Positions 10,206 through 20,456 of a stretch of 64,000 nt of DNA are shown one piece after another (the stretch's first letter is position 1; each line of letters opens with the position of its first letter). Location of the stretch: the NCBI GenBank assembly GCA_948099385.1, contig CANUEZ040000156.1:2666001-2730000 (forward strand), given 5' to 3'. A program made the position numbers and the translations under genes. The notes beneath the pieces are model-generated. The model worked only from the letters and a program-made list of their open reading frames with translations. It was not told where the DNA came from and did no database searches. The stretch is from Fasciola hepatica (lineage: Eukaryota; Platyhelminthes; Trematoda; Plagiorchiida; Fasciolidae).

Positions 10206-12082
10206 GATTAATTGTATATATATGTATAGGTTAAAGAGAAGCAGGAGCAATAACAACGGGGTCCTAGAAAGAAATTATCAGTCAATAGGAGGAGTAGGTA
10301 ATGTTAGATCAATTTGTCGTAGGATTAACTTTGGAATTTCGTGGTGGATTAACTTCATGACAAGTGCACGTGGCAGCCCAACGGAGAGAAAAATAGAATG
10401 TGGAAGCACAGAAGTGATGAAGACTGTTAGGAGCAGTTCATGGAAGAGTGAAGATGAAAGACAGGATCAAGGAAAACAGGTAAGAATGGGTCTAATTATT
10501 TGATCAATGCAGGTGCGAGATGTAGTGACGGACCAGAGGAATCGGGTAGTGACAGGTCAAACAATTTGGAACTGTAAAAGAACGTCACGACGTAACATTG
10601 TCATTACAATGGTGGAACATGGAAAAGCGGACCACACTGGAAGGTACAGAAAAATGCCTGTAGCGAGCAATAAACGGATCAAGGGATGAAAGCAATGACC
10701 GAGGAGACACAGGTAAGAAATCACCAATCAGATCATTTTACTGCAGATGAAACACGAAGAAGGCGGACAAGGAATCGGGAAGCCCCGAGATAAGTGGACC
10801 AGTAATAGAGCAAAAAGGCCACAAAAAAAAACGAACGCGCAAAGGAGTTGGGGCAATGGAACTGGAGAGCTGAGTGCCGGCAGACAATTGAACAGGTGGA
10901 TACTAATCAGGACACTGGAAAGAACCGCAGAGGAATCGTGGGGCCAAGTGAGGAAGATATGGTGGTGGTGATTAGATAATAAATACAACTGTAAAGGATG
11001 CGAAGTTTGGAGCGGCAAGTTCTAATATGCGGATTGGGCATGGGTGAGGGTGCGGTTGGTGCATCATGGCATGGGGCACGAGGAGGGATTAACAGGGCGA
11101 CAGGTTTTAAGGAAGCTATCAATGGGCGTTCTGAGCAGAGGGTAACACCAAGCGCATAGATGATAGAAGCCAGCAATGACGGCACGTGGGAAAAGAGTTA
11201 TTGGCGAGCGTCGACAGAGAAGAGTGGTTAGGACGATAGTGACTCAAAGCAGTGAAAGTTGATGTAAAGAGAGGTAATAGGAGGGAGGACAAAACGGGAA
11301 GGTGTGCATACCGTGGTAGGGCGACAAAGACGGAAAGTGGAAACAGATGATAAGAGCTCTAGGTGAACAAGCTGTGGCGGAAAAACGATGAGGAGCATGC
11401 AATTTTCAACCGACAGAATTGGATTCGGTAGTTCAAGAAAAGTTAGGGCGTGCCACCCGCAACCGGTGCTAGTGGGTGGGACTGGCCGTGCGCTGGGCAC
11501 CCAACCTGAAAAACACTTCGTGAAGTGAACGCAGGAGGTGTGATCCACCAGTCTAGTTGCGCTCGCCCATCGTTGCAGACGGCCTGCACGCCCGATGTGC
11601 GCCGGCCATAGCGGTGGATCTGACCGCGCCCCGCACTGTTGGGAGTGGCACGAGTGATCATGGATAATTGTACAGGGGACAGAACGACCGCGATGGGGTT
11701 GCGTGAACCAGGAACAATTGACCAAGCCGTGAGACCATGGACAGGAGAGCCAGCGGAAACAGCAAGTGGTAGACGACCGTGTAGCAATATTATCCAGATG
11801 CACCTGCCAGGGACATGGTAATTACGGTGCCCGAAGTGGTTGGCCGTCAGCGGGGATCACTGGAGAGGGAAAAAAGATGGAGAAGCGCAGTCTGGGTGTG
11901 CCCCAGCTGAGAATCAACGGATACTGAGGAGAAAAAAGTGAATATGATGGATAAGATATGAACTTAGGTGAGCAATAGGGTTATTTTATGATGGCAGGAG
12001 GTAGGTTCGCTATGGATCATTGACGGCAGTGGCCTTAGTTCGCGGGGTGTACCTAGTGGCTTGTGACGCAGAGGTAGTAGAG

Positions 12083-15000
12083 TTACATTGTGAGACCTCT
12101 TTCAAAGGCCAGGTCGGCGGAGACGAGCTCATTGGTGAGCAATATAGCATTGGGGACTGTTAAGTATGACAAAAGTGCGCGCCTAAAAGCGAACATTGAG
12201 GAGGCACTGCGTAAGCTAAGGGGCAGCTTATTCCAGATTTTGGAATAGGCTGACAGAAAGAATCGGGACTTCAGACAGAGATTAGAATGAGGGACAGTGA
12301 GAGAGAAGGCACGGTGCCGGATGGGGTAGGAGCAGGGCGCAACGAATGAGATGGGATAAGAAGTGTAGGCCAGGTTATGGATTAGCTTAAAGAGGAAAAT
12401 CAGGTTGAGCCTCATGCGACGAATCCATAGAGGCTCAATTTGTAGGAGCTCACAGCGCTGGCGGTATGTTAGAGCTAGGGATACGCCCAACAGCCTTTTG
12501 GTGAAGGTACGCTGAACGTTCTCAAGAGATACAATGGAGGAACGTGGCCAGAGGCTGGAGGTAATGGGACAATATTCTAGGAGCGGTCTCACGTGTGAGA
12601 GATACATGGAGAGGCGACTGGCCGGTATTAGGAAACACCGATTGATCAGGCCTAGGGTTCTCTTAGCCTTAGCGATTTGGAATGATGCCTGTTCTGAGAA
12701 GTTAAAGGAACAAGAGTAGCGCACGCCAAGATCGGTAACCATGGGGTGTATGGGGATGGGCAGACCGTCCAGACAAATTTGGCCGGGTGGTACCGTGCAC
12801 TTGTACGGTAGGAGGAAGCTTTTCTCCGCAGAGAATTTCATGAACCACGAGACGCACCAAGTTTGGAGAACGAGTAAGTCCTGCGATATGTTGCATAGAG
12901 TCACGGATAGGTCACTAGGGAGGAAAGAGTACACTATTTTTATATCGTCGGCAAAGAGGAAAGGAGTGCCGTGTCGAATAGAAGAGAAAATGTCATTGAT
13001 ATAAATAAGGAATAGTAATGGGCCTAGGACACTGCCTTGGATGACGCCGCTAGTAATTGGTTTGGCGGAAGATAGGTGGCCGTCGACGAGCACGGCTTGT
13101 GATCTGTTAGAGAGATAGGAGGATAGCCAGGAGAGGAGAGGTTCAGTAATACCGAGAGATCGGATTTTGGCCAACAGATGAATATGGGGAACACGGTCAA
13201 AAGCCTTAGACATGTCGAGGTACAGGACAATTACAGAGTTGCCGGCGTCGGCAGCAGACGATAGGACATTGAAAAAGTCAAGCTGGCAGGAAGAGCAGGA
13301 ACGGGAGTTCAAGAAACCATGCTGACCAGGGTTCAGCAGGTTGTTAGATAACAGGTACTGGACAATGTGTCTTTTGATAATTCTCTCCATAATTTTGCAG
13401 ACTACTGGGGTGTGATTGATGGGCCGATAGTTATCTGGGTCGTGTAATACGCCCTTTTTGAAGCGCGGAACTATAACAGAGGATTTCCATTGAGGGGGGA
13501 CGAAACTGTGAATCATTGAGGTGGTATACATATTAAGTAACAATAAAGGGAGGTCAGGACCACCGAAACGGAGGAGGGCCGGTGGGAGATAATCTGGTCC
13601 CGGTTTCGAGGAAGGTTTAATAGACGAAACTGATTTTTCAATTTCTAGATGGGTGAAGGGAATCGATGAAAGAGAGGCAGGGGAGCAGGGCTGGATTGTA
13701 GGAGGGGGAATACCAGGACAGCTTATAAGGGAGGAAGAAAAATGCTCATTGAAGGCCTCAGAAATAGATGCAGGAGTATTAGCGGTAGATGAGCCGCAGA
13801 TGAGGAACTTGGGCGAGATATGATTGGATTGCTTGGACCTTTTACTAAGCAGGTTGGACAAGTAGCCAGTTTTGTTTGGGTGTGCTAGGGCGATGGCCTC
13901 TTGCCTTCTCAGATGCGAATCGACCATGCAACGCAGCCTCAGTTGTAGCTGGTTTATGCGCAGGAGAAGTGTAAAGTCGTGTGATCTAGCGAAGGTAAGT
14001 TGCAGCTTAGACAGCTTACGCTCTAAAAGTGACAGGCGTGAGGTGCTGGAATTGGGGCGTGGGTCGACACATGGGTTGGCGGTATTTAGGCAGTGTAGGA
14101 GGTTGGAGTAGAGAGAGTTCACGACAGTGAGGGGATCGGATGAAAGAAAAAATGTGTCCCAGTTAAGGGAGCGGATTATCATTGGAACTAGGGGCCAGTT
14201 ACAGGAACGGTAGTAAGTCAGAACAGGGGGAGAGGATTGCATCGGATGAGAACAGCTGAAGCAGCTGAACTTGCACCTGACAATACGGTGGTCACTACCC
14301 GGGAAGTGATCAGTAATCTGGGTGATCATATCAGGAACATCAATGGAGAATACTAGGTCCAAGATGTTGTTCCCCCTAGTAGGGCAGGAGACATGTTGGG
14401 TCCATCCACCAAGACGGACACAGGAAAGAAAGGTGGAGAGGGCGGGAGGGCTAGTATGGGAGGACCAGCAAATTGAAGGAAAGTTAAAGTCACCCGCAAT
14501 AATTTTTGCACTGGCAGGGTAGTCAAGCGCAGCATTGAAGACATCCACGGCAGAGTCAATTTTCGCAGGCTCCAGACCCGGGGGGACGTAGACGCAGCCA
14601 AGGAGGAGGTTCTGGCCGGAGGCGTGAATGGATAGCCATAACGAATCCTCAATAAGGAGAAGAGGGGGGTGGTCGATAACACTAGCGTGGATAGTGCATT
14701 TGACAAAGGCTAAACAGCCCCCTCCCCGCCTGGACTGGCGGGTGTTCGAGAAGCATTGATACCCAGCTATGCGAACAAGGTCAAGCGAAGCATCATCTGA
14801 CAGCCAGGATTCAGTTATTAGTATAATGTCAGCGTTTGACGTAAATGCCAGAGATCGCAGGTGCGATATTTTTCTAATTATTGAGCGAGCGTTAATAAGA
14901 ACTAGTAGGAATGAGTTCAGTGTCGGTGTGCGCAAAGCATGGATGCCAGGTGCAAGACTATTGGGATCACTGTGGCGATAGGAGTTGGGTCTCAGTGGGG

Positions 15001-15331
15001 ATAGAGCGTCAGTAGAAGGGGGAGGGCAGGCAGTGTTGGGTGGGGGACGGAAAGTAGGAGAAGCGTTAGCATTAGGCGCAGCCGATCGCTGTGGGTGATC
15101 AATACGGTGGGTGTGCAGCACACCGCTGATGTGGGCCGGAGGGGTGTCACACGGTGCAGAGGGAGGTGGCACCATATGACAAAGTGAGAGGTTAAGGATA
15201 TCTGTCGAAGCGGGGTGGACAGGGGGGAGTGCGTGGTGTAAGGTGCTGAGTGGCATGGCCTCGAGTGGGGAGCGAACAGTGATATGATTCTGTGAAAGTT
15301 TATCGATATGGTCCATAGGGCGACTAGCCAT
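12083..15331 (-). CDS. LINE ORF2: endonuclease plus reverse transcriptase
   Basis: An uninterrupted 1082-codon frame. The apurinic-type endonuclease starts around residue 143 (LVLINARSIIRK, Asn147), with Glu174 in LITESWL, Asp281 in AGDFNFPS and the SDH triad at about 346-348. Reverse transcriptase blocks follow: FKKG and NYRPI near 624-638, YLDMSKAFDRVPH with catalytic Asp near 706, SGVIQGSVLGPLLFLIYIND near 761-780, and FADD at 793-796. The tail after the thumb has the conserved FFLSAYSKIWNKLP block. The protein nicks DNA and copies its RNA at the target. The first ~140 residues are Pro/His/Ser-rich and unassigned. Start at 15331 is the first in-frame Met; the spacer to ORF1 is 214 bases. 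Family assignment (CR1/Jockey group) is from domain order and motifs; the open frame suggests a young copy. Confidence 0.9.
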   Translation of the reverse strand: MASRPMDHIDKLSQNHITVRSPLEAMPLSTLHHALPPVHPASTDILNLSLCHMVPPPSAPCDTPPAHISGVLHTHRIDHPQRSAAPNANASPTFRPPPNTACPPPSTDALSPLRPNSYRHSDPNSLAPGIHALRTPTLNSFLLVLINARSIIRKISHLRSLAFTSNADIILITESWLSDDASLDLVRIAGYQCFSNTRQSRRGGGCLAFVKCTIHASVIDHPPLLLIEDSLWLSIHASGQNLLLGCVYVPPGLEPAKIDSAVDVFNAALDYPASAKIIAGDFNFPSICWSSHTSPPALSTFLSCVRLGGWTQHVSCPTRGNNILDLVFSIDVPDMITQITDHFPGSDHRIVRCKFSCFSCSHPMQSSPPVLTYYRSCNWPLVPMIIRSLNWDTFFLSSDPLTVVNSLYSNLLHCLNTANPCVDPRPNSSTSRLSLLERKLSKLQLTFARSHDFTLLLRINQLQLRLRCMVDSHLRRQEAIALAHPNKTGYLSNLLSKRSKQSNHISPKFLICGSSTANTPASISEAFNEHFSSSLISCPGIPPPTIQPCSPASLSSIPFTHLEIEKSVSSIKPSSKPGPDYLPPALLRFGGPDLPLLLLNMYTTSMIHSFVPPQWKSSVIVPRFKKGVLHDPDNYRPINHTPVVCKIMERIIKRHIVQYLLSNNLLNPGQHGFLNSRSCSSCQLDFFNVLSSAADAGNSVIVLYLDMSKAFDRVPHIHLLAKIRSLGITEPLLSWLSSYLSNRSQAVLVDGHLSSAKPITSGVIQGSVLGPLLFLIYINDIFSSIRHGTPFLFADDIKIVYSFLPSDLSVTLCNISQDLLVLQTWCVSWFMKFSAEKSFLLPYKCTVPPGQICLDGLPIPIHPMVTDLGVRYSCSFNFSEQASFQIAKAKRTLGLINRCFLIPASRLSMYLSHVRPLLEYCPITSSLWPRSSIVSLENVQRTFTKRLLGVSLALTYRQRCELLQIEPLWIRRMRLNLIFLFKLIHNLAYTSYPISFVAPCSYPIRHRAFSLTVPHSNLCLKSRFFLSAYSKIWNKLPLSLRSASSMFAFRRALLSYLTVPNAILLTNELVSADLAFERGLTM

Positions 15332-15545
15332 ATGGCCACGGGTGCGGAGGGCACCGGTCAGGAAAAAAACGCGATCTTGGCTGCAGGTAACCTACCTGTT
15401 GGGCAGAGTCAGTATAAGGCCGGTAGGTCGGTATGGGGGTGAAGGCATGTGGGAGAGTAACTGGGACGTAGTGTGAGGTGGGGGGCGGGAAGGGAGTGGC
15501 AAAATTTGGAAAGGTTTGGAGGCTCATGAGGGGCAGGGGAGCCGG

Positions 15546-17156
15546 TCAGTGGGGGGGTGGGGCGAGGAGGCGGGATACAGGTACGAACCTAGAGTATCTG
15601 CTAGGGTATGTACGTGGTACTTCAGGGTTAGAAGAGGGTTGGTGGAGGTGAGCAGGGGGGAACAGCGGAAGCATGCTGGGGCTATAGTATGGAGGGTTGG
15701 TGTCTGGGGCGCAGGGAGGGATATACGGTAGCAACGGAGATGGAGGGTTGGTGTAACCCATGCGATCAGAGAGGGGGAAAGACAGTGGAAGGGGGTGCGA
15801 GGCAGTGAAAGGGTGATTGGCACTGGCAAGGCCCTGAAGGTCACTCCTACTCAAACTGACGATGGCGTTAGACGGATCCGGATGGTGGCCCAGTTGGTTA
15901 TCACCTGGAGGAACCGAGAGTACGCTATAGGCAGAAGCCGATTGAGAGTGGGGGGTAATAGGTGAGGTGATTAGTTGGGCAAGTGCGGACCTGGTAGGAG
16001 TACCAGGTATGCTTATGGGGGGATTAGAGCGGCACTTATGAGGATAGAAACGAAGTGTCGCGGCTGAGCTAGCAGATGGTGGGTAGTTTGTAGAGTCGTA
16101 AGAGCGAGAGCGGCGGGTGACAACACTTGTCAACGGCTCGGAGGACGGATTGGGAGTAGTACGGCGGGGGCTGTTGGTTGTACCAGGGTCTTGTTTTGGC
16201 TCAGAGACTATGAAGGGGGAGCGCGGCTTTAATACTGAAGTGGAGTGCCGCTTGGGGCCTGTGGTCGGGGAGCGAGAGCTACTGCTAGTAGAGGCTACTG
16301 GGGGAGATGGTAAAAAAGGGCGTTTGAGTGGAAGCGGAACCGGGGGTGGGGAGTTAGACATATCTAAGTCGACAGTTTGCAGGCAGGCAGGGCGAGGCGC
16401 TGGGCTCGCCTTTGACTTCTTGACAAAAGGGCATTGGGCAGCCATGTCGGTTACAGTGGGGTCAGTCTGCGTGGGCAAGGCGGAGTTATTTCTCAACGAA
16501 CGAAGTATTTCCCGTTGGAGGGGGGTTTTATCAGAGAATATCTTGATATCCTTATATGGCGAAAGGGCAGCAATCGTCGACTTGTTGCTAATGAACTCTG
16601 TAGCTGTTAGATCGTCCGTGAATTGGAATAGCAGGGGGCAACTATGTCGCTGGGACTTTTTACGTAGCCTCCTGCAATGGCATCTATAGTGAGCCATGTT
16701 GCACGAACTTAGTATGTTGTGTTTCGCCAAGGAAAGTGGTAAGCGGTCTTAAACATTAAAAACCACTGCGTTCTTGGAGTTGGCAATGCGGTGGTATATT
16801 TCAGTAGACACGGAGTCGAGGAGGTGTCCCACCGAAACCAAGTTCTTGGACGATGTAGCGGCTACAGGGTCAAGGAGAGTAGCCAGGGGTGAAACCTTTG
16901 AAAGGATTTCACCAATCAGCTCGACCTTGTTACTAAGTTCGACGAAACTCTGCTTTAGGCCATTAGGACTATTAGAAGCTTCACCGTCGACGTTAACGAG
17001 GGTGACAGAGCACGGCCTGGTTTTTGGGAGGGGTTGGGTGCGTTTGGATTTGCCAGCTTTAGCGATTCGGATTTTCCGAGTACTGGTTGGGGGCCGGGAT
17101 AGCATGATAAGTAGAAATATATGGCGGAGGTAAAAAGATAGCAGGAAGTCAGTCAA
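15546..17156 (-). pseudogene. LINE ORF1, one in-frame stop
   Basis: One frame from 17156 to 15546, about 536 codons, broken once by TAA at 16749-16751 (codon ~136). The N-terminal third is basic with a heptad-like helix (LSNKVELIGEILSKV). Around the stop lies NAVVFNV, and beyond it a Cys/His-containing basic stretch (CNMAHYRCHCRRLRKK) and LLFQFTDDLTATEFI, an ORF1 block found in CR1-type LINEs. The last 250 codons are Pro/Ser/Thr-rich. ORF1 proteins bind LINE RNA. A decayed relative at 30.2-30.55 kb has a sense codon at the stop position, so the stop is a private lesion. Everything else looks intact. Confidence 0.75.
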
Positions 17157-17438
17157 CTAGACAGAGACAGGCCAAAGGTCTGAGCAGACCAGGAGTGTTC
17201 CTGGGTGCTATGTGTGCAAAGGTCTAGATGAGACCAATGTGGCAATGAGGTACGGGCAGTGAGCTATATGACCCGCTATATATACTGTTAGGCCTAAGAG
17301 ACTTGGGACGATGAGGAATAGTGAGATAGAAGGAATTTTGCTGTGTGGTGTGCACAGGTTGAACCCCACAGGATACGGTAGGTACTTAGCTGTTGCTTGG
17401 GTCACAACAGCAGGTTTTGCGGGAGAGTATATTGTAAG
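17157..17438 (-). other. LINE 5' region next to ORF1
   Basis: Upstream leader of the LINE, interrupted at 17439 by the DNA transposon and continuing at 22547-22996. No gene seen. Confidence 0.55.
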
Positions 17439-17440
17439 TA

Positions 17441-17454
17441 CCCAGTCAGCACAA
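17441..17454 (+). repeat. left terminal inverted repeat
   Basis: CCCAGTCAGCACAA. The reverse complement of 22531-22544 is identical. Similarity beyond base 14 is weak (AAGGGGTC versus AATGGTCC). Confidence 0.85.
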
Positions 17455-17461
17455 GGGGTCG

Positions 17462-17480
17462 AAAAAACGCCCCCAAACGG
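17462..17480 (+). repeat. subterminal direct repeat, left
   Basis: Carries AAAAACGCCCCCAAACGG. The same GAAAAACGCCCCCAAAC core recurs in the same orientation at about 22423-22439, so it is a direct and not an inverted subterminal repeat; possibly a transposase-binding site. Confidence 0.65.
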
Positions 17481-18134
17481 TACCTTCCGGGACTGTTTTT
17501 CAAAATCCCATTTTTATGATAAATAAGTTGTGCAATTGTACTAATTAGCCCTGAAATCGCCAACTGCGAAGTTTTATCCCCATAAACGTCATGGTTTTGG
17601 AGATATACGCACTTTATTGTTTCGCTGCTTTTTATCATTTCCCGGTGATTGCCTTGATTTTTCAAGCATATAAGCACCCAAATGTAGCACTACAAATGAG
17701 TACCTTTCTTTTTTTCGACAACTCGAGCATGCTTCTTCATGAAACACCGTCACTGACGTTTTTCGCTTTTTGTTTGTTTTACTGAGGTGTGCCATTCTGT
17801 CACGTGATCCGTCGAAGGTTACACGCTAGCAGTAAGTCGTCCTGTACCGAGTCTTCACTTTCGTCAATAACGACGTTTTGTGTCACGTTTATGCTGTTAT
17901 TTCAGTCAATGAATATCGCCTACATGTTTAATGTCTACTGCATTGTCCGTCTATTCCTTATTAGCTCATTATTGACTAAATAACGGAATGGCTGTATTCG
18001 TTGTCATGTTTGATGGAAGATACTAAGTTTTTCACGTGACTATTAGATTTTTACAATTGTTCACGAGATACGCTTTATGTACTGCTATATGCCCTTTAAA
18101 TTCGAACCATATCTAGTAGCTATCATTGCACAAA
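17481..18134 (+). promoter_or_regulatory. 5' region of the transposase gene
   Basis: About 650 AT-rich bases between the subterminal repeat and the transposase ATG. Short frames only. It presumably holds the promoter. I cannot point to a reliable core element. Confidence 0.4.
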
Positions 18135-20413
18135 ATGAGACGACACCGCCGTAAGCAAGTGTCACTTCCTGGGTGCTCGAGAACTACCATCTGGCGACGT
18201 CAAAAGGCTTCAGTCAGAGCCGCGTATGCCACAATGGAATCTTTGAATGCCTCGGACATTGACAATTGGTTAACCGCTGTAAATGGTAATGATTTCCACG
18301 CTTTGTGAACCTTAATGGCCATATAAACCAGATGATTTGGTGAGGATGTCATCATCCGAGGCAATAAATGCAGACTGCGAGGTTGAGCCTAATGCTCTCC
18401 ATCAGCCGACCGATGTCGGTGCACCGGACATTTCTACAAGCTTTTATGGGTATTCTATTCAAATTATTCTTCTAGTAAGATATTAAGGAACGCTGGAGAT
18501 GATGCACAAGACTTACAAGCCAGTGAAGACGATGAGAACTCGTGGTTTGCACATACTTTTCACGCCTCAGGTAACTTGACCGCTTAAAGCATAGACCTTT
18601 ATTAAAAGACGGCATCCCAGAAATCACTGCGGAGAGCACAAATGTGAAGGAAGACGGTTCGTTGTTGTGTCTACTTACTCCACCCATTAATTCAGACTTA
18701 ATTCCAGGACCTTCGGCACGTTCTGTTGCACGACAGGCAGCCGTACAAATGCGTCTCTCAATGGCGAATGTGAGAACCATGCTTCGTGTATTCAGGCAGG
18801 TTCTCCCGGATTTGCGGACAGATCCACGAACGTTGTTGGGATCACCACGTCAAACCCCAATAAAGTCCGTAGGTAACGGTAAATACGTGCATTTTGGGCT
18901 CGACGAATGTTTGCTGCGTGCAATGGATTCCAGTGCAATGCAAACTACCGATGAGATAGCTATTCAGTTGCATGTAGACGGTCTGACTTTGTTTCGTGGG
19001 TCATCTCAGCAGCTGTGGCCTATTCTAGGCCGTGTGCTCAAACCGTTGTCACGGGTGTTTATGGTGGGTCTCTACTGTGGGATGACGAAACCCGCAAATG
19101 TGATGGAATACTTGGATGACTGCGTTCGAGAACTGAAATCTCTGCTCACTCAGGGCATTTATGTTCGAAGTGCATGCAGACGTTTCCGTGTAGTTTTGTC
19201 CAGCGTTATAGCTGATGCCCCAGCTAAAGCCTTGATAAAACAAATAAAGTATCATAGTGGCTATTTCAGTTGCCCACGGTGTACCCAACGAGGCAGTAGC
19301 ATTGGTAGACGACTGGTGTTCTTAGGCAACCCAGGAAAATCAAGGACTGACGTTGACTACCGTTGCCGAAGACAACCGGACCACCACACCGGGGATTCGC
19401 CCTTCGAGAGTTTGTCAATTGATATGATAAACACGTTCCCAACGGACTACATGCACATGTTATGTCTTGGGATAATGAAGCGAACCCTTCTTGTATGGCG
19501 TCAGTTTGGCAAACCAAGGAGAGCTCTGCTATCGGCTCAGTCATTGGCACGCCTGAACGAACATTTTCGGATAGTTCAAAAATGTATCCCTTGTGAGTTT
19601 CCACGAGTTTGCCGAACGCTGGATGAGCTAGAGTACTGGAAGGCATCCGAATACAGGCAGTTCTTGTTGTACATCGGACCGGTTGTTATGAAAGATGTGC
19701 TGCCTGCTGAGAACTACTCCAACTTTCTCAGCTTCTCGATTTGTGCCTACATACTGTGCAGCGATAAGTGGCGTTCTCACTACGTAAACTTTATCCACAA
19801 TCACTGCTGCTTGATGGTGCAGGACTTCGTGAAGTTGTACGGTGAGACTGAGGCGGTTTTCAATGTTCACGCTTGGGTGCATATATGTGAAGATGTGAGG
19901 ATTCACGGCTCTTTGGATTCATTCTCGGCGTTTCCCTTCGAGTCATATATGCAAACTATAAGGCAGTGTGTCACCAGTCGAAACATGGTAGCGGAACAAA
20001 TTTTTCGTAGGACAATGGAACGTTCTACGGAAGCGATAATGCATGCCAACATTCAATTTTGGGATGACACTCTATCTTCTTCTGTCACCAAACGTGGGCT
20101 GCATGGGAAGACGTTCCGTCTGCAGAACACGGTTTATGCCTCGGAACCGCCGAACAATTGTGTTCTGATTGACAACCAACCGGCGATAATCGTTGACATC
20201 AGTGACAACACTGTGAAGTACCGTTACTTCAGAAGGAATGGAAATTTTTTCACTAATCCCATTTCGTCTGTGAATCTCAACATATACCTTTGTGAACAGC
20301 CATCTGAGGAAATTCGCTCTTGTAACTGTAACGACATACGGTGTAAAGGGCTATTGATTCCATACCGCGAACACCTGGTATTTTATCCTATTGTGCATAG
20401 CTGGCGTTCATAA
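18135..20413 (+). CDS. transposase, 4 exons, 722 codons
   Basis: Inferred exons: 18135-18285, 18332-18449, 18476-18570, 18609-20413. Introns are 46, 26 and 38 bases and start GT and end AG. Phases match and the total, 2169 bases, is 723 triplets with the stop. The N-terminus is basic with a possible helix-turn-helix (CSRTTIWRRQK), then an acidic stretch (ASEDDENSW). The core matches widespread animal transposase-like proteins: YVHFGL; HVDGL (Asp~245); LSSVIADAPAKALIK (Asp~324); a CPRC pair (Cys~343/346); DYMHMLCLGIMKR (Asp~401); WKASEYRQFLLYIGP (Glu~469); FSAFPFESYMQ (Glu~566). The late DYMH Asp and one of the Glu residues are candidates for the DDE site. The C-terminus has CNCNDIRCKG. The product should cut and paste the element in the nucleus. 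The 26-base intron is unusually short and is the weakest point of the model. Confidence 0.85.
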
Positions 20414-20456
20414 AGGTAGTAAGTAAAATAGACTGTGACAAACCTTTACATTTTAG

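Larger units (their letters stand above)
9086..12082 (-). other. 3' untranslated region of the LINE
   Basis: Three kilobases between the ORF2 stop and the tail. Outside the inserted LTR the plus strand is strikingly purine-rich (GGA/AGG runs), so the LINE strand is pyrimidine-rich. The longest frames (up to 191 codons at 11228-11803, minus strand) are Ser/Pro/Cys-rich with no domain I recognise and are probably chance frames from the skew. It contains AT microsatellites at 9741-9763 and 10190-10205. Confidence 0.55.

Noticed and set aside
11228..11803. A 191-codon minus-strand frame
   Set aside because: Lies in the LINE 3' region, overlaps another frame of similar composition and has no recognisable motif. 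Treated as a chance frame.
16117..16689. A 190-codon plus-strand frame
   Set aside because: Shadow of LINE ORF1 on the opposite strand; Gly/Ser-rich with no motif.
18644..20413. Transposase starting at 18644 as a single-exon gene
   Set aside because: The codon at 18644 is GTG and the frame is open upstream to 18575. Splicing from three short upstream exons restores a phase-consistent gene starting at the ATG at 18135.
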